A DNA stretch of 20,104 nt from Bacillota bacterium (GTDB lineage Bacteria > Bacillota > Clostridia > Oscillospirales > Ruminococcaceae). The stretch spans positions 1-20,104 of the forward strand of contig JAEYXR010000015.1 of the NCBI GenBank assembly GCA_023431215.1, in the 5' to 3' direction. Below are positions 1 through 9,200 of this stretch, in pieces. The translations under genes were made by a program, and so were the position numbers. The notes beneath the pieces were generated by a model. The model ran no database searches, was not told where the DNA came from, and saw nothing but the letters and a program-made list of their open reading frames with translations. Every line of letters starts with the position of its first letter. The stretch's first letter is position 1.

Positions 1-94
1 CCGGTGGAAGCAGGGAGCCTATTGGGTATTCGCCTTCCATGATTTCGCGCTTAATGGTATTGTATACCTGTGCATAGGCAGGGCCAGTTATCAT
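1..94 (-). CDS. GntR-family transcriptional regulator, N-terminal fragment (gene runs off the window)
   Basis: Only the first 31 residues are in the window. They match the start of the GntR winged helix-turn-helix: a Y-x-x-I-x-x-x-I-like stretch (VYNTIKREIMEGEYPIG) followed by LLPP, equivalent to the usual G-x-x-L-P. The ATG at 92-94 has a GGAGG ribosome site at 101-105 with 6 bases of spacing, and a good promoter lies just upstream. The effector domain (FadR/FCD, HutC/UTRA or other) is outside the window, so neither subfamily nor ligand can be given. It is separated from the preceding cytochrome operon by a hairpin terminator and is probably its own unit, though a GntR regulator beside an operon often controls it or its neighbours. 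That last point is inference. Confidence 0.8.
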   Translation of the reverse strand, partial: MITGPAYAQVYNTIKREIMEGEYPIGSLLPP

Positions 95-125
95 GGTGCA
101 CCTCCATCATATATATTACAAATTC

Positions 126-154
126 ATTCTAACATAATGATGTTTACTTGTAAA
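126..154 (-). promoter_or_regulatory. sigma-A-type promoter of the GntR-family gene
   Basis: Reading the minus strand, a -35 box TTTACA (149-154) and a -10 box TAGAAT (126-131) are separated by exactly 17 bases. The predicted start is near 119, giving a leader of about 25 nt before the ATG at 94. An imperfect palindrome, plus-strand gtaaag-cata-cttttac at 150-166, overlaps the -35 box. It could be an operator for autoregulation by the adjacent GntR protein. Confidence 0.6.
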
Positions 155-181
155 GCATACTTTTACTTTCCCTGCAAAATC

Positions 182-219
182 ATAAAGTACCTGAGCAGAT
201 TTATGCCCAGGCACTTTAT
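182..219 (-). terminator. Hairpin terminator closing the cytochrome operon
   Basis: The arms 182-197 and 204-219 pair over 16 positions around a 6-base loop (198-203). On the minus-strand RNA the two mismatched positions become G-U wobbles, while on the plus strand they would be A-C. This supports function in the minus-strand transcript. The hairpin begins 7 bases beyond the TAG stop of the 1444-aa gene. The downstream T-tract is weak (GATTTTGC), so termination may be partial. Confidence 0.65.
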
Positions 220-226
220 ATATGCT

Positions 227-3200
227 CTATTCTTCTTTAGCTCGTTTTTTGTAGTACCAGCATGCTGCTGCACCTGCTGCAGCAAGAATGATTAAAAGAA
301 TAATCCACAAAAAGCTACTGCCGGTATCTTCGGGTGCATCTGCCATGGTGGCAAGAGTCTTGTTGATGGCAAACTCCTGGGTAACACCATCATAAGCCAG
401 TAGAACATTAGCCTGAAGCTGACCATCCTTTCCATCCGATAGTGTGTTTTGATAATTAGACAAAGCAACAACAATATCCGGATTGGTCACCACCGCCTGG
501 ATGGTATCAAAGAGTTCTTGTTCGGTGGTGTCTTTGGTGACTACAAGCTCCTCTATTACCTTCTGTACAGCCTTCAGTGCTTCCTCCAGCGTCTGAGGTA
601 GTTGATCCTGTGGCTTAGACTCAGGATCAGTGGGAACAGTAGGCTGTTCCTCAGGCACTTCTGGCTCTTGCTCCTCAGTGGGAGCAATCGGCTGTGAGGT
701 CACCAGTGGTACCTGCGGAACTGTCGGCGGTACTAGCGGCTGCTCCTGCCAGATATCATCATCGTCATCGTCATCAGGTGGTGGTGTGGGACGGGGCAGT
801 GCATCAATTACCTTAAAAACATTCAGTAGCTCTTGCTGTGTATCCAAGGCCAGACAAGCAATTGCTTTTACCGAGCCTTCAGTACCTACCTTGGCAAGCT
901 TTTTTACAAAGCTTGCGTCAACAATCGAAACCGTAATATTGGGATTGGTAACAACAGCTTTTGCTGCATTTAGTATTGTTTCTGCTTCGGTATTGTTGGT
1001 GGCAATTAACTTCTCCAGTGCACTGTTTACGGCATCTTTGGCCTCAGCCAATGTCTGGTACAAGCCCATGTCCACATAAACAATAACGTCACTGTTGGGC
1101 ATTGTAAATTCAAATACGTCATTTCCTTTATTGGATACAGGTACTGTTGCACCAGAGACGGTTTCTACTCGTATCGATTTTACAAAATGAAGCTTATCAT
1201 TTGATACTGCGATTACCGTGACCACCTCACCGCCGGACACATCGTCTGCCTTGCTGATGTCTACCGTGCAGTCACTGATGCCTGGCATCAAATTGACAAT
1301 ATAAGTATCAGGAGACGGTGCAACCAGTTCCAGTGGTGGCACTGGAACAATACTGCTGCCTGTGGCCAAAGTAATGTTCTGTCTTGCAGGCAGGTATCCG
1401 CTACCGGCTTCAACAACCAAAACATATTCGCCTGCTTCCACCATAACCTGCATGGTGTAGCTGCCATCCGATTGTGTAAGAGCAGTACCAAGCTTGGTGC
1501 CGGTGCCATCTTTCAAGCCGGCATCGTCTGCGGCGTACAGGCTTACCTCTATTCCTTCCATGCTAACATCTTCCAAACTTGTGGTGACATTACCGGTTAT
1601 GGTATAGCCCACTTTCACGCTGGAAGTACCGATGGTAAGTACATAATTAGAGATATCTGTAACCTGTTCGCCGCTTAATGCTTTTACTTTACCGTGGGTG
1701 CCACTGACATTGCGTGTAGTCAGTACATCCTCAATGGTGGCAGCACTTCCGTCATGAAGGTATGGTGCTGTACGCCAGACTTCTCTAAGGGGCGGAATCA
1801 GCAATCCACGTGTTTCGGCACCCTGCGTGTAGTTGGCATAAACCAGCTTATCCTGCCCTTTGGTCTCGCCTATGTGGCAAGCCGCACAGCCTGCTTCACC
1901 CTCAAACAAAGCCTTACCTCTTGATGCAGATTCCGTCAGCTGGCCGTTCTTCAGTTGGGGGCTTACTTCAGGAATCAATGATTCCACATAAGCGTCTATC
2001 TTCTCAAATTCTTTTTCGGGGAATCCGGCATTAAACATAATGAATTTAAGACCGGCACGCACAGCTACCTTGGCGTTGGGGCGGATACCGGTGGCCATTA
2101 CACGGCCTCTTGTCCAGCTGTCCAACATGGTGCGTGCCTGCTTGGGAGTACCAATGCCGTCATTGAGGTTATCCCAATTTAGGGCATCCGCACGAGCATC
2201 GGGGTGACAGGAGGCACAGCTCTGCCACTTCTGGAAACCGATGGTGGCATCATTCCAAAGCTTTTCACCCTGACGCTGTGGAGTGACTTCCGCAGTGGTC
2301 TCCAGGATGATGGTCTCCATCTTTTTGGTAGAAAGATTATAAACCGAGATGCTACCGCTATAGTAGTTGGCCACATATATCTTGTTGCCCAGCAGTGTCA
2401 GGCCTCTGGGGCCATCCTGACCTAAGTCAATTCGGGTTTTAAAGGGAGTCAGGAAGGTAAGGTCATTAGCAATATCTTGTGTTGTTTCCAAAAAGCCCTT
2501 TTCTATCTGCTTGCCACTGGCAATGCCATCAATCTTAGCCCGCATACCGTCACGATTAATCACCATCAATTCCCGTGTACCGGCTATGGAAATAAATAGT
2601 TGATGAGAGCTTACCGCAATCCCCCAGGGATTTGCTGCCCCCTCATCCAGGTCGTCCAGCAGCATGGATGCTGTAACCTCATTGGTCTTGGTGTTAATTT
2701 CAGTTACTGCATTGGTATAAATCCAGCCGCGGTCTGCATGGGTAGTTGCCACATTGTAGCGGCCCAATGCGTGTGTTACATACAGATATGCCCCATCGGG
2801 AGAAAGTGCCATATCTTTTAAATTGGTGGCTCCGTTTACCAGCTTAATTCTGGCTATCTCATTAAGGTCCTTTTCATTAAAAACAGCTACCTCAGAAGAT
2901 ACCACATCATCCTGCATAGTACCTACCGGTAAATGGTTGCCTATGTATAAGCTACCTTTGTTGTTTTGGATGGCCATTGGTTCACGACCCACCCAAACAG
3001 GCTCATTGGCTGTGGTGTCACCGGCAATGGAGCCATCGTTGCTTAGTGCAATGGTCTGTAAAGTACCGGAAAAACGATTGGCTGCGAATAACGTCTTGCC
3101 ATCGGTGCTTAGCGCCATGGCGCTAGGGGTATGCCCTACCGCAATTTTTCTTACAACCAGATGAGTACCGGTATCAATTTCACAGATTTCTCCGTTTTCG

Positions 3201-4561
3201 GCACCCATACCCACAAACAGGTGCTTACCGTCAGGAGATAGCAGCAGGGCGTTTGGTACCTGTTCCACAGGGATTTCCAGTATTAATTGGTCAGTGGCGC
3301 TGCGAATGACCTCTATGGTCTTGTTTGTATGGTCAGCCACATAGACAAGACCAGTTAAGATAGAGGAAACCGCGTCATGAGGGGAACGGAATGCCTCGCC
3401 CTGATCTGTCACAATGGGATCTTTCTGGGGCACAAATACCTCGTCACCCTCAATAACAGTATCCAACACCTGCACGTTTGAAACAGCCGAGCCGCAGTTC
3501 AGGCTCCAGGCCAGTTCTTTGGTCTGAGGATTGACTTCCATGACTGCAGCGCCGCTGGCACCGCCATGTCCACCCCAGTTTGCAAACACAATATTACCGT
3601 TTTCCAACACGTTAATGCTGGCTACAAAGCCCAGAGAAACGCCGGAAATATCGGTTTGTCCCACTTGCCAAAGCTTTGTACCATCAGGCGAGAAGCAGGT
3701 GATGGTGTGGGCATCTCCGCCCGCAACAATCACATTGCCCTCTGCATCCTTGGCTGCGGTAAACCCACCGGCAGGATAGGTCGCCAGCACCTGGCCATCC
3801 ACGTCAAATTCTACTGTCACTGCCTTGCTCATATGCGAAAGCAGATAGGTTCCTTCTAGGGTCTTGTGAGCCTGACGAATCTGACCATGGCTGCCAACAG
3901 CTGTGTTAAAGTTTTCCAGCTTATTTTCCTTGCTGCCAATGATTAACCGAACATTGCCCAAGGGGTCCAGCTCTATAAGGCGCACATAGTCACTATAAGC
4001 CTCGGCTACCAAGACGCCGCCATCGGGCAGAGCCTGTGCGGTATGATTTTCGGCCCCTGTGGGAATTTCATAGGTCCACAGCACCTCATATCCGGTTTTT
4101 TGTGGATACAGCGGACGCACCAGCTGTACAAATGACTTTGATGCCATACGCACCGCAAAAACCACATTGCCGTTGGGCATCAGGTCAGCATCATTGACCT
4201 CTGCCCAGCCAATATCCTTTTGGGGCAGTGACCAAATTGAGCTGCCGTCATAGTCGATAATATCGATTCTGTCAAAACCGCTGCCGCTGACCAGGACCCT
4301 ATGTCCTGTTTGTGTGCCGCGTGCGGTAAATAGAGCATTTAATAAATCTTCTGATGTAGAAGATACTCCCACCGGCGGTTTCTGGGCATCCAGAGCTTCT
4401 TCCCCATCGCCGGAAAAACCAACCTGTAAGCCGGTTTCGGCATCTAGGCTGTTCTGTGCAAAAGCAATGATGGGAGATTGCGAAAAGATTGCTACAAAGT
4501 TGCACAGTAAAAACATAGAAACCACCAAACCCGCCAGGCACCGCTTTAACGCATAATTCAT
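227..4561 (-). CDS. Surface-anchored YVTN beta-propeller / diheme peroxidase-like fusion (hydrazine synthase beta-gamma-like)
   Basis: Predicted secreted diheme c-type cytochrome of 1444 aa. It has a signal peptide at 1-36 (cut after AFA), then a PQQ/arylsulfotransferase-like propeller at about 80-360 and a YVTN propeller at about 385-760. A cytochrome c peroxidase/MauG-like domain (about 762-985) carries CASCH at 782-786, CAACH at 892-896 and the family hallmark WRTAPYLHDGSAATIEDVL near 929-947, whose His is a likely heme ligand. Then come a carboxypeptidase-regulatory/Cna-B-like domain (about 984-1078), a divergent InlB-repeat-like domain (about 1090-1165), two copies of an 80-residue domain (about 1169-1252 and 1323-1406) around an Asp7 and Pro/Glu-rich linker, and a membrane helix at 1416-1436 ending KKRAKEE. 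The start is fixed by AAGGAG 8 bases before the ATG; that site abuts the ccsA stop, which suggests coupling. Propeller plus diheme domain matches the architecture of fused hydrazine synthase beta and gamma. The reaction is unknown; a generic YVTN-peroxidase-like cytochrome is the alternative. Confidence 0.85.
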   Translation of the reverse strand: MNYALKRCLAGLVVSMFLLCNFVAIFSQSPIIAFAQNSLDAETGLQVGFSGDGEEALDAQKPPVGVSSTSEDLLNALFTARGTQTGHRVLVSGSGFDRIDIIDYDGSSIWSLPQKDIGWAEVNDADLMPNGNVVFAVRMASKSFVQLVRPLYPQKTGYEVLWTYEIPTGAENHTAQALPDGGVLVAEAYSDYVRLIELDPLGNVRLIIGSKENKLENFNTAVGSHGQIRQAHKTLEGTYLLSHMSKAVTVEFDVDGQVLATYPAGGFTAAKDAEGNVIVAGGDAHTITCFSPDGTKLWQVGQTDISGVSLGFVASINVLENGNIVFANWGGHGGASGAAVMEVNPQTKELAWSLNCGSAVSNVQVLDTVIEGDEVFVPQKDPIVTDQGEAFRSPHDAVSSILTGLVYVADHTNKTIEVIRSATDQLILEIPVEQVPNALLLSPDGKHLFVGMGAENGEICEIDTGTHLVVRKIAVGHTPSAMALSTDGKTLFAANRFSGTLQTIALSNDGSIAGDTTANEPVWVGREPMAIQNNKGSLYIGNHLPVGTMQDDVVSSEVAVFNEKDLNEIARIKLVNGATNLKDMALSPDGAYLYVTHALGRYNVATTHADRGWIYTNAVTEINTKTNEVTASMLLDDLDEGAANPWGIAVSSHQLFISIAGTRELMVINRDGMRAKIDGIASGKQIEKGFLETTQDIANDLTFLTPFKTRIDLGQDGPRGLTLLGNKIYVANYYSGSISVYNLSTKKMETIILETTAEVTPQRQGEKLWNDATIGFQKWQSCASCHPDARADALNWDNLNDGIGTPKQARTMLDSWTRGRVMATGIRPNAKVAVRAGLKFIMFNAGFPEKEFEKIDAYVESLIPEVSPQLKNGQLTESASRGKALFEGEAGCAACHIGETKGQDKLVYANYTQGAETRGLLIPPLREVWRTAPYLHDGSAATIEDVLTTRNVSGTHGKVKALSGEQVTDISNYVLTIGTSSVKVGYTITGNVTTSLEDVSMEGIEVSLYAADDAGLKDGTGTKLGTALTQSDGSYTMQVMVEAGEYVLVVEAGSGYLPARQNITLATGSSIVPVPPLELVAPSPDTYIVNLMPGISDCTVDISKADDVSGGEVVTVIAVSNDKLHFVKSIRVETVSGATVPVSNKGNDVFEFTMPNSDVIVYVDMGLYQTLAEAKDAVNSALEKLIATNNTEAETILNAAKAVVTNPNITVSIVDASFVKKLAKVGTEGSVKAIACLALDTQQELLNVFKVIDALPRPTPPPDDDDDDDIWQEQPLVPPTVPQVPLVTSQPIAPTEEQEPEVPEEQPTVPTDPESKPQDQLPQTLEEALKAVQKVIEELVVTKDTTEQELFDTIQAVVTNPDIVVALSNYQNTLSDGKDGQLQANVLLAYDGVTQEFAINKTLATMADAPEDTGSSFLWIILLIILAAAGAAACWYYKKRAKEE

Positions 4562-4573
4562 TGAATCAACTCC

Positions 4574-5359
4574 TTACTGTAAAGTATAGGTGTGCAGCGA
4601 ACCTGCATTATTCGGGAACAGATTAACGCAAAAGAATGTAATTATAAGTGCTGCAAAGGCAAGCCATGAAAAAATGATACTGTATTTTTCCATAGTTTTA
4701 ATTCGCCGTATGTGAAAGTAACAGGCGTAAAGAATGCTGGTGATAAGCGCCCACACTTCCTTAATATCCCAGTTCCAATAGCCACCCCAAACCTGGTCTG
4801 CCCAAACCGCTCCCAGTAAAAGGCCAAGGGTCATAAAGGGATAGGCAAAGCGCAGTACACTGTATATACCAGACTTACATTGCAAGGTATCATCCTTTTT
4901 TACCAGCGGCAAAAGGCTGATTAAAAAAGCAACAGTGCATAATGCATAGGAAAGCATATAGCTGAATACATGGGGTACAAACCAAACAGACTGCAGTGCC
5001 GGAACCAGTGACCACCTCATTTGTCTATCCATAAACAATGTGCCAAGCAGTGGCAGTGCTGCCCCAAAGCAAAAATATGGAGTCAGCCAGATTTGTGCCT
5101 TATCCTGCTTAACCAAAACCAGCAGAAGCACCAAAAAGACAAGAGACAGCACACTCAGCACCTGATACATGCTGGCAAAGGGAGGATACCCATTTATGTA
5201 CCAGTTTTTGACAAAGATACCTAAATTGGCGAGCCAGCCGATGATAGCCGCTGCGGCAGCATAGCGCCTGCTATCTTTTAAAAACAAAATACCGGCGCAA
5301 ACATAACCGCTTACTGCCACAATACACAGTACAGTAGCGAGAACTTCTATTGCTTCCAT
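4574..5359 (-). CDS. ccsA: CcsA/ResC-like cytochrome c biogenesis protein
   Basis: Integral membrane protein of System II cytochrome c maturation. With ResB it brings heme to the outer face of the membrane and attaches it to CxxCH motifs. It has 261 aa and about eight hydrophobic segments. The tryptophan-rich WWD signature is clear at about 190-204 (VWGGYWNWDIKEVWAL). The two flanking heme-ligand histidines of the family appear as H130 (FVPHVFSY) and H256 (SLHTY, equivalent to GLHSY). The conserved GHxPxxNxYE-type motif is changed to GYPPFASMYQ at about 57-66, so its His is a Tyr. GGAGG lies 8 bases before the ATG, and the gene starts 3 bases beyond the resB stop, so translation is probably coupled. 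Its clients are presumably the two diheme cytochromes encoded on either side. The family call is firm; the client assignment is inferred from context. Confidence 0.93.
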   Translation of the reverse strand: MEAIEVLATVLCIVAVSGYVCAGILFLKDSRRYAAAAAIIGWLANLGIFVKNWYINGYPPFASMYQVLSVLSLVFLVLLLVLVKQDKAQIWLTPYFCFGAALPLLGTLFMDRQMRWSLVPALQSVWFVPHVFSYMLSYALCTVAFLISLLPLVKKDDTLQCKSGIYSVLRFAYPFMTLGLLLGAVWADQVWGGYWNWDIKEVWALITSILYACYFHIRRIKTMEKYSIIFSWLAFAALIITFFCVNLFPNNAGSLHTYTLQ

Positions 5360-5362
5360 CTT

Positions 5363-6211
5363 CTAGGCCTCCTTTTTTTCAAACAGGCCAAAACACATTA
5401 TGGCAGTTCCGGCAATAATCATCCACAGGCCCACGGCAAACGGCAGATTTCCCGGGTCTTTTTTGGCATACAGCGAAATGTAGCTTTGGGCATCATGATC
5501 ATAGTCCATGAGATAAAATTTCCATCCCTCATAAGTACAAGGCTCATTCATCCGCAACTTAAAGGCCTGGTTTCCCACGTCGCTGACAACATGAAAATCT
5601 GCTTCATAAAAGCGGTCGGCCTGTGGAAGCATGAGTAAAATGTACTCCTCATCAAGGGCCACTGCCTCCAGATAACCGTTTTCATCCTGCAGCCACTCCT
5701 CCGGCACATTGGGGTAGCCGTTAAGGTGGTAAATACCTTTTCGGTCCTTCATTACCTTCTCCTGAAGCAGGGTGTAGCCTGACTGGGAAGCTGCATCCAC
5801 CCGATACAGCTGATAATCCGGGTCATACTGCTTTACCTGAAAGTCAGAAACAGAAATTTCAAATCCAAACTCCAAGTCACTGCCATCCTCCCGCATCACT
5901 GAGCCATATGAGGCTGAGGCATCCACCGGGATGGAAAAGCTGGTATCTTGCAGATAAATCATGGTAACAAACGAACTGATAATCAGTATGACAATACCTA
6001 CGTGACACAGATAAAAGCCAATCTTTTTAAGTGAGAACTTAAAACAAGCCACACATATAATCTGTATAACCAAATACAGAACAACTGCCGCCAAAAAGAG
6101 AATAGATGAGTAAAACTTCACCTCCGGCTGCAGAGAATTGATGATTGAACCCGCAACCAAAAGTACTGCCAGTATGCTCATAATCAGAACGGATAACTTC
6201 ATTTGCTTCAT
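5363..6211 (-). CDS. resB: ResB-like cytochrome c biogenesis protein (short form)
   Basis: Partner of CcsA in System II heme delivery and ligation. The ATG at 6209-6211 is chosen because AAAGGAGG lies 10 bases upstream; longer in-frame starts up to 6250 have no such site. The 282-aa product has three N-terminal membrane helices (about 5-25, 34-57, 64-86), the third containing FYLCHVGIVILIISSF with a His in the position expected of ResB. An extracytoplasmic domain follows (about 87-255), ending in the family-like MNEPCTYEGWKFYLMDYD, then DPGNLPFAVGLWMIIAGTA as the last helix (about 257-276). It is well under the length of Bacillus ResB (above 500 aa), so the extracytoplasmic part is reduced. 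No thiol-reducing partner (ResA/CcsX) or CcdA is in the window. Confidence 0.88.
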   Translation of the reverse strand: MKQMKLSVLIMSILAVLLVAGSIINSLQPEVKFYSSILFLAAVVLYLVIQIICVACFKFSLKKIGFYLCHVGIVILIISSFVTMIYLQDTSFSIPVDASASYGSVMREDGSDLEFGFEISVSDFQVKQYDPDYQLYRVDAASQSGYTLLQEKVMKDRKGIYHLNGYPNVPEEWLQDENGYLEAVALDEEYILLMLPQADRFYEADFHVVSDVGNQAFKLRMNEPCTYEGWKFYLMDYDHDAQSYISLYAKKDPGNLPFAVGLWMIIAGTAIMCFGLFEKKEA

Positions 6212-6235
6212 AACGGGACGGCCTCCTTTCTGGAA

Positions 6236-6277
6236 TGCGGCAGACACCAAACCTAACTAGTGCCTGCCGCACAGGCA
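6236..6277 (-). promoter_or_regulatory. Two mutually exclusive hairpins between the alpha-like cytochrome gene and resB
   Basis: In the 69-bp gap, 6264-6271 can pair perfectly with 6236-6243 (8 bp, 20-base loop). Alternatively, 6261-6266 can pair with 6272-6277 (6 bp, 5-base loop). The two structures share bases and cannot coexist. Neither is followed by a T-tract, so a simple terminator is unlikely. An RNA processing or stability element that lowers expression of resB and ccsA relative to the structural protein is a reasonable guess. Confidence 0.4.
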
Positions 6278-6280
6278 TTA

Positions 6281-9200
6281 TCAGGGAAGCATATCAGGCT
6301 GAGAAGCGCTGGGCCACCTTGGATTCTGTCCTTCAATGGGCCACTCCGGCCACTCGGGTAGACCGTTTGCTGTGGTATTATCGGTATCGTACCGCTTGGT
6401 ACCGTTAGCAATTGCCTCGCGGTTTGCAGCTTCTATGGCATGACGCAGTGCAACTTTGTCGGTTCTCCACTGATCCAGGGCATTGAAGCGCCAAGGATTG
6501 GTAATGGTTACATTTGAGTTGCCAGGAACGGTAGTCAAACCGCGCCAGTCAACATCCGGGGCTTGCAGTAAGCGTGCCTGACCGGCTTTGATGATGGCGA
6601 GAGCACTGTCATAGGCTACTCCTGTTTTACCTGCCAAAATAGGACTCTTTTCGGGGTTATCAAAATAGATCATTCCTCGTGGATTGGAGCCCCAGCTCAA
6701 GCCGCGGGTATCTCCCAGAGCGTTTCTCTCTGCCTGTGTAATAGCCGAGCGTCCACCGGGATTATAACCATAGTTGGTGCTGTAGTCACCATAATAGGGT
6801 GCATTCAGGTCTACCCACTCGGCAATACGGCGCTTTTCTGCATCGGTCAGCCGGGTCTTATGCTGCTCATCTTCATAAATCTTTTTGACCAAGGGACTAT
6901 TATAGGATCCCCATGCCTTTGCGTTGGTAAAGGCAGAGCTACCTCCGCCGATGGCGCCGGCAAGGTTTCCAAAATACACGCCGCTCTTGCCGCGGTTTCT
7001 CCATAGGTCCATATAAGAGGCGTTAAAGATGACATCTTTATCTGGTACCAGTGTCAGTCCACCGGAAGGATTGCTGTAACCATGGCAGCTTAGGCAATTT
7101 TTAGTAAAAATGGGCTGTACTTCGGTAATGAAGTTCATGGAAGGCAGATCTGTAACCTCAGGGTACAAAACCTCATTATCATAGTCTGCCAGGGAATCTG
7201 TCCGTGCTTCAAAATCAACAGCGCGCTTCTGTGGCTTATCCGGAGTATTTACCACAATGGTCTTAGGCAAGTCAGAGCCCTCTGTATAGGCAGGGTTTGG
7301 CACAATTTTTGCATTGGCCTCCAGTGCCATGGGGGTTTTACTTGAGGTATTGACATTGGGTGAAACTCTACGGTCTTCATGGCAGCCTACGCAGCCAGTC
7401 TTTTCACCAGACTGCACCAGCGTACCGGAGCGCATGGATTGAATCATTCTGCCATCTTCGTCCAAAAGCTGGAAGTAAACGAACACATCCTGGGGAACCT
7501 CAAAGTAGGCTGAGCCGTCCTCATAAACCGGCACTTCACCCAGAACACGCTTTACTTCAAAGCTGTGCCAGTTTACACCGGGGTTCTGCTGGCCTTCGCC
7601 GCCCCACTGCTGATCTTGTGAGATATACTTTTTATCCATGGATTCTACAATGCGCAGAGACTTAACCGAACCGGGTTCTACGCCTTGCATATGAGTCCCC
7701 TGGTATACGTTTTGCACAAAGAAGGAACCTACATCGTCGTTGTAGTTGCGGCGTTCTGCGGTAACAATTTCCTTTTCACGAGGTGCCAGCACATTGGCGT
7801 CAAATGCGCCCAAGCCGGAAGCATCCTCATAAATTAGAGTTTCGTTGCCAAATACGTCCAGCAGATAAAGACCCATTTTACGTCCCTTGCCGGGAATTTG
7901 GCGGGAAGCAATAAAGTACTTGTCACTTAAGGGTTGAGGATCTTCATATTTAATGGAAAGTCCAGTAAAAGCATCAATGTTGTTGCCGTTTTTGTTGGGG
8001 TCGCCAATCATGCTTTTTGCTGATGCAGGCCAGGTGCGTTCAACAGGTGCACTGCCGTCTACGCCCTTGGTACGGTCAATGATAGCCAAAGCACCCCAGG
8101 CAACATCGTGGGTGGAGGAAAGGGTTGCAATAACCTTGTTGGTACCGGGAATTGCCTTTGCGTCAATGGTAGCACCTGTGGGGGAGTTGTTACCGTAATA
8201 GGTAACCTGCTGTGTACCGTCGGTTTCTACGGTCCAAAGCCCCTGTGCACTACCAAAGTCGCGGTCGTTATACTCCCAGCGGTCGTACAAGATGCGTCCG
8301 TCCGGCAGAACATCTGTAGGACGTTCAAACAAAGTACTGTTGGTAATCTTAACGATATTGGCACCATCCGCCTCCATTCGGTACAGGTTAGAGGAAATAT
8401 GGCGGTTGCACATAACATATTTGGGGTCACGGGTACCGTCAAAAACAATTTGTCCGCTAGGTAGATACATGGGATCCATATCATCAGCGGTGCTCATACT
8501 GGTCAGCTGCTTTTCGTCCACAATAGATGTCTTATCGCCGCTTAGGGCATATTCGTGGATGTTATAGCTGCCGTCCCAGTTATCGCGGTAAGACACCAGG
8601 ATTTTATCACCATCGTAAGAAACATCCGGGTCACGATAAACACCATCTGCATCTTCCTTCAGCGTGCTGACCTTACCGTTGTCGGCAAAGTCAATTACCT
8701 TAATAGCGCCGCCGCCTAAATAAGAGCTAGAGTTGATCTCCAAAGGATAGCTAGGCAGCATATTATGGGTATTATGGTGATCCTGTTGATATTGATTACG
8801 AGTTACAAACACAATGGGAGCCTGAGTTAACAGCGGATTAGAAACTGTTGCATCATACTCAAGTTGATTCATTTCTGTTTTAAATTCTTCAATAGCAGGG
8901 TCACTGGGCTTAATACCCTTTTTCACCATGTTTAAGTGCTTGGTCTGCATGGCAGAAACGTTCTTTAAATACTCTGATCCAACAGGGTATTCCTCTTCAC
9001 CGTAAGTGTCCAGCAAATCCTGCAGCATGGTTTTCAGCTTTGTAAACCGGGTAGGCGCCCATCCGGTCAAAGCAGCCAGCTGACTTTCTGAGGTTAGGGG
9101 CTGTTCTTCCTTAAATGCTACGCTGGCTCTGATGTCATCCACCTGAACCAGCCCCCAGGGACCTTTGTCAGCGGGGTCCACAATTGCAAGGTAAATGAGT

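Noticed and set aside
630..1079. A 149-codon plus-strand open frame rich in Ser, Gly and Cys
   Set aside because: It lies antisense to the low-complexity stalk of the 1444-aa protein. Its composition simply mirrors the Pro/Glu/Asp codons, and it has no ribosome site.
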